Assembly: GCA_031178065.1 (NCBI GenBank)
Contig: JAPSJS010000011.1
Coordinates: 1-64,000, forward strand
DNA: 64,000 nucleotides
Direction of reading: 5' to 3'
Origin: Altererythrobacter sp.
GTDB lineage: Bacteria > Pseudomonadota > Alphaproteobacteria > Sphingomonadales > Sphingomonadaceae
Shown here: positions 8,779 to 17,364 of the stretch, one piece after another
How positions within the stretch are numbered: the first letter of the stretch is position 1
Layout: the number at the start of each line of letters is the position of its first letter
Translations under genes and position numbers: made by a program
The notes under the pieces: generated by a model
The model's database searches: none
What the model was told of the DNA's origin: nothing
What the model saw: the letters and a program-made list of their open reading frames with translations, nothing else

Positions 8779-9369
8779 GTGAGCAGGCAGAGCCGCGAGA
8801 GGATCATGGCTTGGGTGGGGAGCGAGATCCTTCCCCACGAGAGCGACGTGCGCGCCTGGCTTCGCCGCACGCTCGATCCCGCCGATATCGAGGACGTCGT
8901 GCAGGAAGCCTATTGCCAGATCGCGCGGCTCGACGAGATCGGCCATATCCGTAGCGGCCGCGCCTATTTTTTCACCACCGCGCGCCACATCGTCCTCATG
9001 CAGCTCAGGCGCGCGCGCGTGGTGCGGATCGATTCGGTTACGGAAATCGATAACCTGAACATCGTTCTGGATGAGCCCTCGCCGGAGCGGGTGGCGGGCG
9101 GCCGCCGCGAGCTGGAGCGTGTGCGGCGGCTGATCGAAGGGCTGCCCGAGCGATGCCGGAGGATATTCGAGCTGCGCAAGATCGAAGGCCTGCCGCAGCG
9201 CGAGGTGGCCCGCCGGCTGGGCGTGACCGAGCACGTGGTGGAGAACGACGTCGGCAAGGGTCTCAAACTGATTCTGCAAGCGATCGCGGAGGGGGAGCGG
9301 AACGCCGAGCAGGCATTGACGGAAATGGCACGAGATGAGCGAGCGCGAGACAGCACAGGCGATCTCTGA
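8779..9369 (+). CDS. FecI-like ECF sigma factor
   Basis: A 196-residue sigma-70 family protein from GTG 8779. ATG 8806, preceded by GAGAGG, is an equally plausible start giving MAWVGSEILPHESDVRAWL. Region 2 is seen in DPADIEDVVQEAYCQIARLD with TTARHIVLMQLRRARV. Region 4 is seen in LPERCRRIFELRKIEGLPQREVARRLGVTEHVVENDVGKG. The immediate neighbours, fecR-like gene and TonB receptor, define a cell-surface signalling system: ligand-loaded receptor, periplasmic FecR, cytoplasmic sigma factor. The 3' end overlaps the fecR start by 35 bp, implying translational coupling. Autoregulation is suggested by the promoter motif shared with the receptor. Confidence 0.9.
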   Translation: MSRQSRERIMAWVGSEILPHESDVRAWLRRTLDPADIEDVVQEAYCQIARLDEIGHIRSGRAYFFTTARHIVLMQLRRARVVRIDSVTEIDNLNIVLDEPSPERVAGGRRELERVRRLIEGLPERCRRIFELRKIEGLPQREVARRLGVTEHVVENDVGKGLKLILQAIAEGERNAEQALTEMARDERARDSTGDL

Positions 9370-10354
9370 TCGCGCGGCCGAGTGGGTCGCCCGCATCGAC
9401 CGCGAAGGCGGCGACGCGGCCGCGCGTGCCGAACTGGAGGCCTGGCTCGCCGGGGACGAACGCCGGCGCGGCGCCTATTTTCGCGCGCAGGCGGCATGGC
9501 GCATGCTCGACCGGGCGAGCGTTCTGGGCGCCGGCCAGGCTCCGGCGCAAGAGGCCGTCCCGGAGGCACTAGAGGGCGAGGTCCAGGCGGACCTGTTCCA
9601 CGCCGATCGCGGACGCGCACTGCCGCGCCGACGGGTCCTCTGGGGCGCCGGTGCTGCCATTGCGGCGAGCCTGGCGGCCGGTCTGTTCGTCCCCGGGATC
9701 CTCCAGCCCCCGTCGCAACGGATCGAGACCGCGCTGGGCGAAATCCGGCGCGTGCCGCTGGAGGATGGCTCGCTTGCGGCGGTCAACACCCAGACGACGC
9801 TGGACGTCACACTCACCCCCGAGGTGCGCGAGATCGAGCTGGCACGGGGCGAGGTATGGTTCCAGGTCGCCAAGGACCGGACGCGGCCATTCGTGGTCGA
9901 AGCCGGCGAGGTGCGGGTGAAGGCCGTCGGCACCGCCTTCGCCGTGCACCGCACGGGCGGCGGGGTCGAGGTTCAGGTCACCGAAGGCACCGTCGAGGTC
10001 TGGCGCGACGGGGAGGCGGGGGCGCTCCGCCGCGTCTCCGCCGGCATGCGCACGTTCGTCGGCAAGACGCCCGGCGCGCCGCAGGTGGTCGCCACCGGTG
10101 AAGAGATCGACCGCTCGCTTTCGTGGCGCACGGGTCAGCTCGTCTTCGAAGGCGACACGGTGGCGGAGGCCGCTGCCGCGTTCAATCGCTACAACGCGGT
10201 CAAGCTGGAGATCGCCGACCCGGCGCTGGGGCAGGAAAAGATGATCGGCCGCTTCCGGACCAACGAACCCGACGCCTTCGCCCGCGCGGCGGCGGCGCTG
10301 CTCGACGCCCGTGTCGAGATCGGGCCCGGCCGGATCGTGCTGTCGCGAAAGTGA
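9335..10354 (+). CDS. FecR-like anti-sigma/signal transducer
   Basis: A 339-residue inner-membrane protein. The N-terminal ~75 residues match the cytoplasmic DUF4880-type domain (AAEWVARIDREGGDAAARAELEAWLAGDERRRGAY). One TM helix follows (VLWGAGAAIAASLAAGLFVPG, about 94-114), then the periplasmic FecR domain with the characteristic FVVEAGEVRVKAVGTAFAVH and VTEGTVEVW strands. A C-terminal STN-like interaction segment (FNRYNAVKLEI) comes last. It relays the state of the TonB-dependent receptor to the FecI-like sigma factor encoded immediately upstream. The genes overlap by 35 bp. Confidence 0.92.
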   Translation: MSERETAQAISDRAAEWVARIDREGGDAAARAELEAWLAGDERRRGAYFRAQAAWRMLDRASVLGAGQAPAQEAVPEALEGEVQADLFHADRGRALPRRRVLWGAGAAIAASLAAGLFVPGILQPPSQRIETALGEIRRVPLEDGSLAAVNTQTTLDVTLTPEVREIELARGEVWFQVAKDRTRPFVVEAGEVRVKAVGTAFAVHRTGGGVEVQVTEGTVEVWRDGEAGALRRVSAGMRTFVGKTPGAPQVVATGEEIDRSLSWRTGQLVFEGDTVAEAAAAFNRYNAVKLEIADPALGQEKMIGRFRTNEPDAFARAAAALLDARVEIGPGRIVLSRK

Positions 10355-10376
10355 CAGAAAGGGCCGCGGCGGAAAC

Positions 10377-10400
10377 GGAAAAGCCTACGTGATGCATCGT
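10377..10400 (+). promoter_or_regulatory. FecI-type ECF promoter of the TonB-dependent receptor
   Basis: GGAAA-N10-ATGCATCGT, identical in motif and spacing to the element at 8726-8749. It lies 44 bp upstream of the receptor ATG and just after the fecR stop codon, giving the receptor its own promoter in addition to any read-through. Confidence 0.65.
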
Positions 10401-10444
10401 AGTCATGGGACCCGAACAACGGGCGATGACATGGGAGGGATTAC

Positions 10445-13400
10445 ATGCGGTATCGCGATCTTCGCGGCGCTCTTGCGGCTTCGGCGGCTGTCTGCGCGGT
10501 TGCCGTGGCCACGCCGGCCACGGCGCAGACGAGAACCTTCGACGTGCCGGCCCAATCGGCGGCGACCGGCATTCCCGCCGTGGCCGCCCAGGCCGAAGTG
10601 CAGATCCTGGTCAGCGCGGCGGCGGTGCGGGGCAAGTCGATCCGCGCGCTGAAAGGCGCGATGACGGTCGACCAGGCGATCCGCCGCATCGCCGCCGACG
10701 CCGGCCTGCGCGTAGTATCGAGCGACGACAGCACCTACGCGCTGGCGCCCGCTCCGGCCCCGAGCCCCTCCGCCACCGCGACCCCGTCTGCGGAGCCCTA
10801 CCGTCCTGATGTCATCATCGTCACCGCGCAGAAGCGCGAGGAATCGATCCAAGAGGTGCCGATCGCGGTGACGGCGCTTTCGAGCGAGGATCTGGATGCG
10901 CGGAAAATCGAAGGCGGATCGGAACTGCTGCGGGCTGTGCCGAACGTGAACTTCTCCAAAAGCAACTTCAGCATGTACAATTTCTCGATCCGCGGCATCG
11001 GGACAAAGGCGATCTCGGCCGCGTCGGATCCGGCGGTCGCAGTCAGCTTCAACAACATTCCGCTCATCCGCAACCGCCTGTTCGAGTCGGAGTTCTTCGA
11101 CATGGAACGGATCGAGGTGCTGCGCGGCCCGCAGGGCACCCTCTACGGCCGCAACGCGACCGCGGGCGTGGTCAATATGCTTCCTTCGCTCCCTGAATAT
11201 TCGGAGTTCAGCGGACAGGTGAAGGCTGAGTCCGGCAGCTATGACACCCGCCGGCTCAGCGGTCATATCAATGTGCCGCTCGGCGACACTCTGTCGGTGC
11301 GCGCCGCCGGCATGATGACCAAGCGCGATGGCTACGATTTCAACACATATACGAACAAGCGGGTAAACGGGCGCAACCTGTGGTCGACCCGCCTGTCGGT
11401 GGGCTGGGAGCCAAGCGATAACTTTAGCGCGTCCTTCATCTGGCAGCATTTCGAGGAGGACGACAACCGCTCTCGGACGGGCAAACAGCTCTGCACGCGG
11501 GACCCCGGACCGACTGAGGTCGGCGACACCATCGTTCCGTACGCCTACATGCAAGCGAAGCTCAGTCAGGGTTGCCGACCCAGCAGTCTGTACAATGATG
11601 CAGCGTTCGGTGCGCCAAATCTGCTGGGCTCATCGCAAATCTTTGCGGCTGCTATACAGCGAGCCGGGATTGACCCCGTGACCGGTCAGCCGGTGCAGGG
11701 TCTTCCTTTCGATCGTTTCCCTTACGGAGATGTCGTTCAATCACGTAATCTGCGCGAGATAGAAACAAGTTATGATCCCGTCTTTCGTGCCAAGAACGAT
11801 ATTTTTCAACTCAACTTCGGGTTGGATATGGGCAATGTCACGTTATATTCCCAGACCGCCTTTGCAAAGGACAGATACTATTCGTCGCAAGACTACAACC
11901 GCTTTGTGTCCGCGCCGCTATTTCCGGACAGTGCGGTTCTTGTCGATGACAGCGGCAACCCCCTTCCGAACGGCGGTCTGACCCCCGGGGGCATCTATAC
12001 CGATCCTCAGCTAGGCCCATCTGACCGGTGGTTGTCCGTGGATATAAGCCAGTCTGAAAATGAGCAGTGGTTCCAGGAAGTGCGCCTTACATCCGATATG
12101 GATGGATCCATCAACTTCAATGTCGGTGCGAACTATCTAAACTTCGATACTCAGGACGATTATTATGTATTGAGTAACATATTTACTTACATCTCCGAAG
12201 TGTTCTTGAATAGAAGAGGAAATGTTACTATAGATTGTTCCCAGCCCGAAAATGTGGCAACGGAATGCATCTATGTCGACCCCTACCCAGTTGATCAGAT
12301 TAATGGGGAGGGGCACAATTATTTCCGCAGCAAGAATGTCGTCAAAATCGAATCTTGGGGTGCGTTTGGCGAATTCTATTGGGACGTGACCGAAAGCCTC
12401 AAGGTCACAGTTGGCGGTCGCTACACAAAAGACACCAAAACGACCACGCCGATCCCGACGCAGCTGCTGCTTGGCGCGCAAAATTTCGGTCAGGATACAG
12501 GCAATACTACGGGCGGGTACATCAGCCGAGGATTCCGCGAGTTCCCGAATAGTATGCTGAAATCCGACGCCTTTACTGGTCGCTTCGTGGTGGACTGGCA
12601 GCCGATGACCTCGTTCAGCGACGACACGCTCGTCTACGCCTCGGTGTCGCGTGGATACAAGGCCGGCGGGAGCAATCCACCTCGCATCGATGTCGACCCG
12701 CGGGTCATCCAGTATGAGCCGCTCCCGGCGGATTTCGACCCTGAATATGTTACGGCCTTCGAAATCGGTACGAAGAACAGTTTCGCAGGCGGACGTTTGT
12801 CCCTCAACGCGACCGCCTTCCTGAATCTCTACAAGGATTATCAGGTCTCCCAGATCGTTGACCGGATTTCGCTGAACGAGAATTTCGACGCTACCACCTG
12901 GGGTGCGGAACTGGAGGCCGCTTGGAGCCCGACGGAGCGGTTCCAGGTCGATGCAACCCTTGGCTTCCTGCAGACGCGGATCGGGGACGGAGAGCAATCG
13001 ATCGACGTGATGAACCGCACCCAAGGCGACGAAGACTGGGTTCTGCTTCGGCCGTCGCCCGCCGTGCCGTCCAATTGCATCGCGCCGCGGGACAAGGTCG
13101 AGATCATAATGAACAGCTTTCTAGCGACGCCTCCGGACGGGGGGCTTGCCAACTTTGCCCTGGGGTCCCTGTGCGCTGGATCAATCAAGTACGGTAGTTT
13201 TGACCCGGAACGGGAGGGCCTTCCGTTTTATGCACTCTTTGGCTTCACGTACGACCCCTTGACCGACCCGCCTAACGGCGGTCGCGGGTTTTATTCTGAT
13301 CTGTCGGGCAACGAGCTTCCCAATGCGCCGCATCTGACCTTCAATATCGGCGCGCAGTATACGCTACCGATCGACGGCGGCGATTGGCAGTTGACTCTGC

Positions 13401-13666
13401 GCGGAGACTATTATCGTCAGTCGGAAAGCTACGCCCGGGTGTACAATACCGAGATCGATCGACTCCGGGCGTGGGACAACGTCAACGCCGCCATCACTTT
13501 GGTGCGGCCGGATGATGATTTCGCGCTACAGCTCTACGTGAAGAACGTGTTCAACGACGTGCCGATCACCGATTTCTTTCTGAACAGCGACGACACCGGT
13601 CTGACAGCCAACGTCTTCACCCTCGATCCGCGCATCATCGGCTTCAGCGTGACCAAGGGGTTCTAG
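10445..13666 (+). CDS. TonB-dependent outer-membrane receptor with N-terminal STN signalling domain
   Basis: A 1073-residue receptor. After a signal peptide (ending ATPATAQ) lies an STN domain (about 30-100; FDVPAQSAATGIPAVAAQAE) of the kind that contacts FecR. The plug domain follows, with a TonB-box-like DVIIVTAQKREESIQEVPIAV and ERIEVLRGPQGTLYGRNATAGVVN. A long 22-strand barrel ends in the expected C-terminal Phe (GFSVTKGF). It imports an energy-dependent substrate across the outer membrane; the family is of the iron-complex/'TonB-dependent receptor' kind common in sphingomonads, which may equally take up carbohydrates or aromatic-derived compounds. The middle of the barrel (about 11.3-13.3 kb) is markedly poorer in G+C than its surroundings, suggesting recombination. 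Confidence 0.92.
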   Translation: MRYRDLRGALAASAAVCAVAVATPATAQTRTFDVPAQSAATGIPAVAAQAEVQILVSAAAVRGKSIRALKGAMTVDQAIRRIAADAGLRVVSSDDSTYALAPAPAPSPSATATPSAEPYRPDVIIVTAQKREESIQEVPIAVTALSSEDLDARKIEGGSELLRAVPNVNFSKSNFSMYNFSIRGIGTKAISAASDPAVAVSFNNIPLIRNRLFESEFFDMERIEVLRGPQGTLYGRNATAGVVNMLPSLPEYSEFSGQVKAESGSYDTRRLSGHINVPLGDTLSVRAAGMMTKRDGYDFNTYTNKRVNGRNLWSTRLSVGWEPSDNFSASFIWQHFEEDDNRSRTGKQLCTRDPGPTEVGDTIVPYAYMQAKLSQGCRPSSLYNDAAFGAPNLLGSSQIFAAAIQRAGIDPVTGQPVQGLPFDRFPYGDVVQSRNLREIETSYDPVFRAKNDIFQLNFGLDMGNVTLYSQTAFAKDRYYSSQDYNRFVSAPLFPDSAVLVDDSGNPLPNGGLTPGGIYTDPQLGPSDRWLSVDISQSENEQWFQEVRLTSDMDGSINFNVGANYLNFDTQDDYYVLSNIFTYISEVFLNRRGNVTIDCSQPENVATECIYVDPYPVDQINGEGHNYFRSKNVVKIESWGAFGEFYWDVTESLKVTVGGRYTKDTKTTTPIPTQLLLGAQNFGQDTGNTTGGYISRGFREFPNSMLKSDAFTGRFVVDWQPMTSFSDDTLVYASVSRGYKAGGSNPPRIDVDPRVIQYEPLPADFDPEYVTAFEIGTKNSFAGGRLSLNATAFLNLYKDYQVSQIVDRISLNENFDATTWGAELEAAWSPTERFQVDATLGFLQTRIGDGEQSIDVMNRTQGDEDWVLLRPSPAVPSNCIAPRDKVEIIMNSFLATPPDGGLANFALGSLCAGSIKYGSFDPEREGLPFYALFGFTYDPLTDPPNGGRGFYSDLSGNELPNAPHLTFNIGAQYTLPIDGGDWQLTLRGDYYRQSESYARVYNTEIDRLRAWDNVNAAITLVRPDDDFALQLYVKNVFNDVPITDFFLNSDDTGLTANVFTLDPRIIGFSVTKGF

Positions 13667-13720
13667 CACATCTCCCTCTCCCCGAGGGACACTGGGCCGG
13701 CGTCTTGCTTCTCGGGAGGC

Positions 13721-13745
13721 GGGCGTCGGTCTTTTCTAGACGCCC
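13721..13745 (+). terminator. Possible stem-loop terminator after the receptor gene
   Basis: GGGCGTC and GACGCCC form a 7-bp stem around an 11-nt loop containing CTTTTC, 55 bp after the receptor stop. There is no T-run after the stem, so termination is doubtful. Confidence 0.25.
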
Positions 13746-13817
13746 GTCAGGCGCGGAATGTCCTGGCCTTCGGCGGTGTCCGTTCGTAACGAATGGGCGA
13801 GTTACGGCGGAGAAGGC

Positions 13818-14678
13818 ATGACGTTCCAGATCGAAGGCTTCGACTTGGCCCGCTTCGTGCGCAATACGCTGGCCGAGGATCTGGGCGAGGGGCTGCCTGG
13901 CGGCGGGCGCGACGTTACGAGCGAGAGCGTCATCCCGGCCGAGGCGCGCTTTTCCGGTGCGATGGACACGCGCGATGCGATCGTGGTCGCGGGGCTGCCG
14001 ATCGCCGCGGCCTTCTTCCGCGTGCTCGATCCTGAGATGGAGATCGAGGTGCTGGCGGAAGAGGGCGCCAGGGTACCTGGCGGGACCGCCCTGATGCGCC
14101 TCTCGGGCAAGGCGCGGGCCATGCTCACCGCGGAGCGCAGCGCCCTCAACACCGTGCAGCACCTCTCCGGCATTGCGACGATGACGCGCGCCTATGTCGA
14201 CGCGATGGGCGATGCGGACTGCGTGCTGCTCGACACGCGCAAGACGATCCCCGGCCTGCGCCATCTGGAGAAATATGCCACCCGCATGGGCGGGGCGCAG
14301 AACCACCGCATGGGCCTGTGGGATGCGGCGATGATCAAGGACAACCACGTCCTCGTCGCCGGCGGCGTGGCCGAGGCCGTGCGCCGCGCGCGCGAGGCCG
14401 GGGTCCCGACGATCATCTGCGAGGTGGACCGATTGGATCAGATCGAGCCCGCGCTGGAGGCCGGCGCACACCATCTACTGCTCGACAACATGGACCCCGC
14501 GACGCTGCGCGAGGCGGTTGCCATAGTCGCCGGCCGCGTCCCGACCGAGGCGAGCGGCGGCATCGACCTGACGACCATCGCCGCCAAGGCCCCGACGGGC
14601 GTCGACTACGTCTCCGTCGGCCGCCTGACTCAGAGCGCGCCCGCGGCGGACATCGGGCTCGATTTCACGCCGCTGTGA
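13818..14678 (+). CDS. nadC: Nicotinate-nucleotide pyrophosphorylase (carboxylating)
   Basis: Quinolinate phosphoribosyltransferase, converting quinolinate and PRPP to nicotinate mononucleotide in de novo NAD synthesis. I use ATG 13818 (SD-like GGCGGAGAAGG) rather than the ORF start at 13758; it gives 286 residues, the normal family length, beginning MTFQIEGFDLARFVRNTLAEDLG. Typical signatures are visible: ERSALNTVQHLSGIATMTR, LLDTRKTIPGLRHLEKYAT, GGAQNHRMGLWDAAMIKDNH, and the C-terminal barrel residues SGGIDLTTIAAKAPTGVDYVSVG. The stop codon overlaps the GTG start of the RNase T2 gene. No nadA or nadB neighbours are present. Confidence 0.95.
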   Translation: MTFQIEGFDLARFVRNTLAEDLGEGLPGGGRDVTSESVIPAEARFSGAMDTRDAIVVAGLPIAAAFFRVLDPEMEIEVLAEEGARVPGGTALMRLSGKARAMLTAERSALNTVQHLSGIATMTRAYVDAMGDADCVLLDTRKTIPGLRHLEKYATRMGGAQNHRMGLWDAAMIKDNHVLVAGGVAEAVRRAREAGVPTIICEVDRLDQIEPALEAGAHHLLLDNMDPATLREAVAIVAGRVPTEASGGIDLTTIAAKAPTGVDYVSVGRLTQSAPAADIGLDFTPL

Positions 14679-15376
14679 GGCTTGCAGCACTCCTAGCGCT
14701 CGGTGTGCTCGGCGCAGGCAGCGCTGCGCACGCCCAGGCCTACCAGTGCCAGGTGCCCCGAGCTGTCTCCGTGCCCGATGTCGCGCGGGAGGGGCCGGCG
14801 CGGCAGGTGCCGGTGCGGGGGTACACGCTGGCACTGTCGTGGTCGCCGGAGTTCTGCAAGGGGCGCGAGGGGCGGGCGGCGCAGCGGATGCAGTGCTCGG
14901 GCCGCAATGGCCGCTTCGGGTTCGTAGTCCACGGGCTATGGCCAGAGGGGCACAGAACGTGGCCACAATGGTGCCCGACCGCGCGGAAGGTCTCTCCGGC
15001 CGAAGCGCGGCGGAACCTGTGCATGATACCATCCGCACCGCTCGCGGCGCGGCAGTGGGTGAAGCACGGCAGTTGTATGGTCGCCAGGCCCGAGACCTAC
15101 TTCAAAGTCACGCGCATTCTGTGGCACAGCCTGCGCTTTCCCGACATGGACCGGCTCTCGCGGCAGGAGGGGCTGACGGCGGGCGCGATCCGCGAGCATT
15201 TCCTGCTCGCCAACCGCGGCTGGCGGGCGGACGCGGTGGGGGTGCATCTCGACGGACGAGGTTGGCTGGAGGAGTTGCGGCTCTGCTATGGCAAGGACTT
15301 CCGGCCGACGAAGTGCGATGCGCGGCGGTATGGGGCGAAAGACGCGGCGCCGGTGAAGGTGTGGCGCGGGTTGTAG
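14675..15376 (+). CDS. Secreted ribonuclease T2 family protein
   Basis: A 233-residue exported protein starting at GTG 14675, which overlaps the nadC stop by 4 bp. It has a signal peptide (VRLAALLALGVLGAGSAAHAQA). Both catalytic segments of the T2 family are present: CAS I as FVVHGLWPEG and CAS II as ARQWVKHGSC, each with its histidine. In CAS II the usual H-E-W motif is altered to R-Q-W before the conserved KHG, so the CAS II glutamate-equivalent appears to be missing. Several cysteines (CQV, FCKG, QCSG, WCPT, LCMI, SCMV, LCYG, KCDA) suggest disulfides. It degrades single-stranded RNA in the periplasm or medium, yielding 3'-phosphates. Confidence 0.9.
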   Translation: MRLAALLALGVLGAGSAAHAQAYQCQVPRAVSVPDVAREGPARQVPVRGYTLALSWSPEFCKGREGRAAQRMQCSGRNGRFGFVVHGLWPEGHRTWPQWCPTARKVSPAEARRNLCMIPSAPLAARQWVKHGSCMVARPETYFKVTRILWHSLRFPDMDRLSRQEGLTAGAIREHFLLANRGWRADAVGVHLDGRGWLEELRLCYGKDFRPTKCDARRYGAKDAAPVKVWRGL

Positions 15377-15386
15377 AATCCGCCGA

Positions 15387-15842
15387 CTACCGTCTTTCGC
15401 GGAAGAAGGCGCGCAGCAGCTCTGCCGCTTCGGCTTCGCCCATGCCGGAGTAGACCTCCGGCCGGTGCAGGCTCTGCGGATGGTCGAACACGCGCGCGCC
15501 GTGTTCGACGGCGCCGCCCTTGGGATCGGGCGCGGCGTAGTAGAGGCGGGCGATGCGGGCATGGACGATCGCGCCGGCACACATGGCGCAGGGCTCCAGC
15601 GTGACCCACAGCTCGCAGCCGGTCAGGCGCTCGTCGCCGAGTGCGGAGGCGGCGGCGCGGATCGCCGCGATCTCGGCATGGGCGGTCGGGTCGTGCGCCG
15701 CGCGCGGGGCGTTGCGCCCCTCGCCGATGATCGCGCCGTCCCGCACGACGACAGAGCCGATCGGCACTTCGCCGGCATCGGCGGCCTCTTGCGCGAGGGC
15801 TAATGCGCGTTGCATGGGATCGGGGATCGGCCAGCGGCTCAT
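15387..15842 (-). CDS. tadA: tRNA(adenine34) deaminase
   Basis: A 151-residue zinc-dependent deaminase that converts wobble A34 of tRNA-Arg to inosine. The motifs HAEIAAI (zinc His and proton-shuttling Glu) and LEPCAMCAGAIVHARI (zinc cysteines) are intact. Further family residues, such as DPKGGAVEHGARVF, follow. I set the start at the ATG at 15842 (MSRWPIPDPMQRALALAQ). The ORF track's longer version reads through the rpmB promoter region on the other strand and has no family counterpart. It converges on RNase T2 with a 10-bp gap and is divergent from rpmB. Confidence 0.93.
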   Translation of the reverse strand: MSRWPIPDPMQRALALAQEAADAGEVPIGSVVVRDGAIIGEGRNAPRAAHDPTAHAEIAAIRAAASALGDERLTGCELWVTLEPCAMCAGAIVHARIARLYYAAPDPKGGAVEHGARVFDHPQSLHRPEVYSGMGEAEAAELLRAFFRERR

Positions 15843-15884
15843 GGCGTCCGGGGCTAGCGGCACCCCGCGCAGGGTGCAACGCGC

Positions 15885-15913
15885 TTGACGATTCGCATGA
15901 GCCCCGCTAAGCG
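15885..15913 (+). promoter_or_regulatory. Putative housekeeping promoter of rpmB
   Basis: TTGACG, 17-bp spacer, TAAGCG. The -35 element is near consensus while the -10 is weak, as is common in GC-rich alphaproteobacteria. It is placed about 60 bp upstream of the rpmB start codon and in the divergent gap with tadA. Confidence 0.4.
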
Positions 15914-15975
15914 CGCCGCTTTCCGGGACGGCTATGGCCTCTAGTCCCATCAGATCACGAACGAGAGATTTTCCC

Positions 15976-16263
15976 ATGTCGCGCATCTGCGAACTGACCG
16001 GCAAGGGCCGCCAGGTCGGCCACAACGTGAGCCACGCCAACAACAAGACCAAGCGTGTCTTCCTGCCGAACCTGCAGCACGTCACGCTGATGAGCGAGAA
16101 GCTGGACCGCAGCTTCAAGTTCCGCGTCTCAACGCACGGCCTGCGCTCGGTTGAGCACAACGGCGGCCTCGACAACTGGCTGCTCAAGACCCGTGACGAG
16201 AAGCTCAGCGCGCGCGCGCTCAAGGTGAAGCGCGAACTCAAGAAGACTCAAGCAGCCGCCTGA
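15976..16263 (+). CDS. rpmB: 50S ribosomal protein L28
   Basis: A 95-residue basic ribosomal protein. The start at ATG 15976 gives the canonical [27 protein letters not shown] opening; the ORF track's 14 extra residues are upstream leader. The remainder ([36 protein letters not shown]) follows the family closely. A strong stem-loop terminator follows 43 bp downstream, so it is a monocistronic unit. Confidence 0.97.
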   Translation: MSRICELTGKGRQVGHNVSHANNKTKRVFLPNLQHVTLMSEKLDRSFKFRVSTHGLRSVEHNGGLDNWLLKTRDEKLSARALKVKRELKKTQAAA

Positions 16264-16305
16264 TTCGGACGGGCGCCTGCGGGCGCTCTAGCGAGCAGGA
16301 TTTCG

Positions 16306-16338
16306 AAAAGGGCGTGCGAAGCGATTCGCGCGCCCTTT
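16306..16338. terminator. Bidirectional Rho-independent terminator between rpmB and the esterase-like gene
   Basis: AAAGGGCGTGCGAA and TTCGCGCGCCCTTT pair over 14 positions (one G-T wobble) with a GCGA tetraloop. A-rich and T-rich edges are present on both sides, so it can end rpmB on the plus strand and the convergent gene at 16353 on the minus strand. Confidence 0.75.
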
Positions 16339-16352
16339 CGCTGTGTCCGGCG

Positions 16353-17324
16353 TCACGGCGTCCAGCGCAGGCGGTAGAGCAGCGTACGCTGGAGCGCGGC
16401 GTTGTTGTCGTCGCTGATGAGCCAGACGGTCACCGATCCGTCTGCGCGTGGGACGGCCGCGATCCCTTCGAAGTTGTCGGCCGGCAGCGGGGCGGCGATC
16501 GCGCCGATCTCGCGCCCGCGCCAGACCTCGCCGGCGTGGATCGCATCCGGATTGGCCACGGCGATGCGCACGGCAAAGGTATAGGGGAGCCCGAGCGTGA
16601 CCGCTCGGTGGAGAATCAGCACCCGGCCGTCGGGCAGGGGCGTGGCATCGACCGGGCGGTAGCCAGCCGGCGGTGCGTAGCGGAACTCGACCGGAGGAGC
16701 GCCTTCCACCGGATCGCTCGGGAATACCAGCGCCTCGTGGCGTTGGTCAGCCCAGTCGGACCGCCCTTCCTGCAGAACCAGGAGACGTCCATCGGGTAGC
16801 CGCGCCAGCCCCTCCGGTCCGCCGTTGCTCGACCACCGGCGCATGGCGGGCGGGGAGACCGATTCGCCCTCGACTAACTCCGGGCCGAAGCGGACGATCG
16901 AATTGCGCCCTTCGTATGCGACCCAGATGCGGTCCGCGGCCGGGTCGCTGGCCAGCGCTTCGGCGTCCACGGCGTGCTTGTTCTCGGTAGCCTCACCGCC
17001 GATCGCGCCGAATTCGGGCGGCTGCGGGGCGGCGCCGGGCGGGGCGAAGCGCAGGAAACGCCCGCGGTCGCTGGCGGCGAGAAGGCGCCCGTCCGGCAGC
17101 GCAAGCAAGGCGGAATAGCCGCCGAAGTGGCTGTTCGCGCTGCGCAGTTCCCACACCCCCTCGATCGCGAATTCGCCGATGTGGTCCCGGTCGACCTCGA
17201 CGGGTGTGATTTCGAGCAAGGGCCGCAAGTCCTGCACCGGCACTGTGCGCAGCCATGTGCCGGGCGCTGCGAGCACCACGACCGCGAGGATCGCGAGGAG
17301 CCGGATTCGCGTGGGGCGGCGCAT
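16353..17324 (-). CDS. Esterase-like activity of phytase family protein, membrane-anchored or exported
   Basis: About 323 residues from ATG 17324; a TTG at 17360 would add 12 residues but lacks support. An N-terminal hydrophobic helix (RIRLLAILAVVVLAAPGTWL) acts as signal peptide or anchor. The body is a beta-propeller-like protein with repeated LPDGRLL motifs (LALPDGRLLAASDRG, LARLPDGRLLVLQEG, LPDGRVLILH). It ends in the DNFEGIAAVPRADGSVTVWLISDDN segment typical of the 'esterase-like activity of phytase' family. Biochemical activity of these proteins is poorly defined. It follows the M23 lipoprotein gene closely on the same strand and is likely the last gene of that operon. Confidence 0.82.
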   Translation of the reverse strand: MRRPTRIRLLAILAVVVLAAPGTWLRTVPVQDLRPLLEITPVEVDRDHIGEFAIEGVWELRSANSHFGGYSALLALPDGRLLAASDRGRFLRFAPPGAAPQPPEFGAIGGEATENKHAVDAEALASDPAADRIWVAYEGRNSIVRFGPELVEGESVSPPAMRRWSSNGGPEGLARLPDGRLLVLQEGRSDWADQRHEALVFPSDPVEGAPPVEFRYAPPAGYRPVDATPLPDGRVLILHRAVTLGLPYTFAVRIAVANPDAIHAGEVWRGREIGAIAAPLPADNFEGIAAVPRADGSVTVWLISDDNNAALQRTLLYRLRWTP

Positions 17325-17364
17325 GGCCGTGCGGGTCGCCGTTCCTCGTCGGCCGGTCAAGCGG

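Noticed and set aside
12137-13024. 295-residue minus-strand ORF inside the TonB receptor
   Set aside because: Less arginine-rich because of the local GC dip, but there is no ribosome-binding site, and the receptor reading frame is clearly the coding one.
15843-16241. N-terminal extension of the tadA ORF
   Set aside because: It is antisense to rpmB and its promoter; TadA homologues start at the MSRWPI region.
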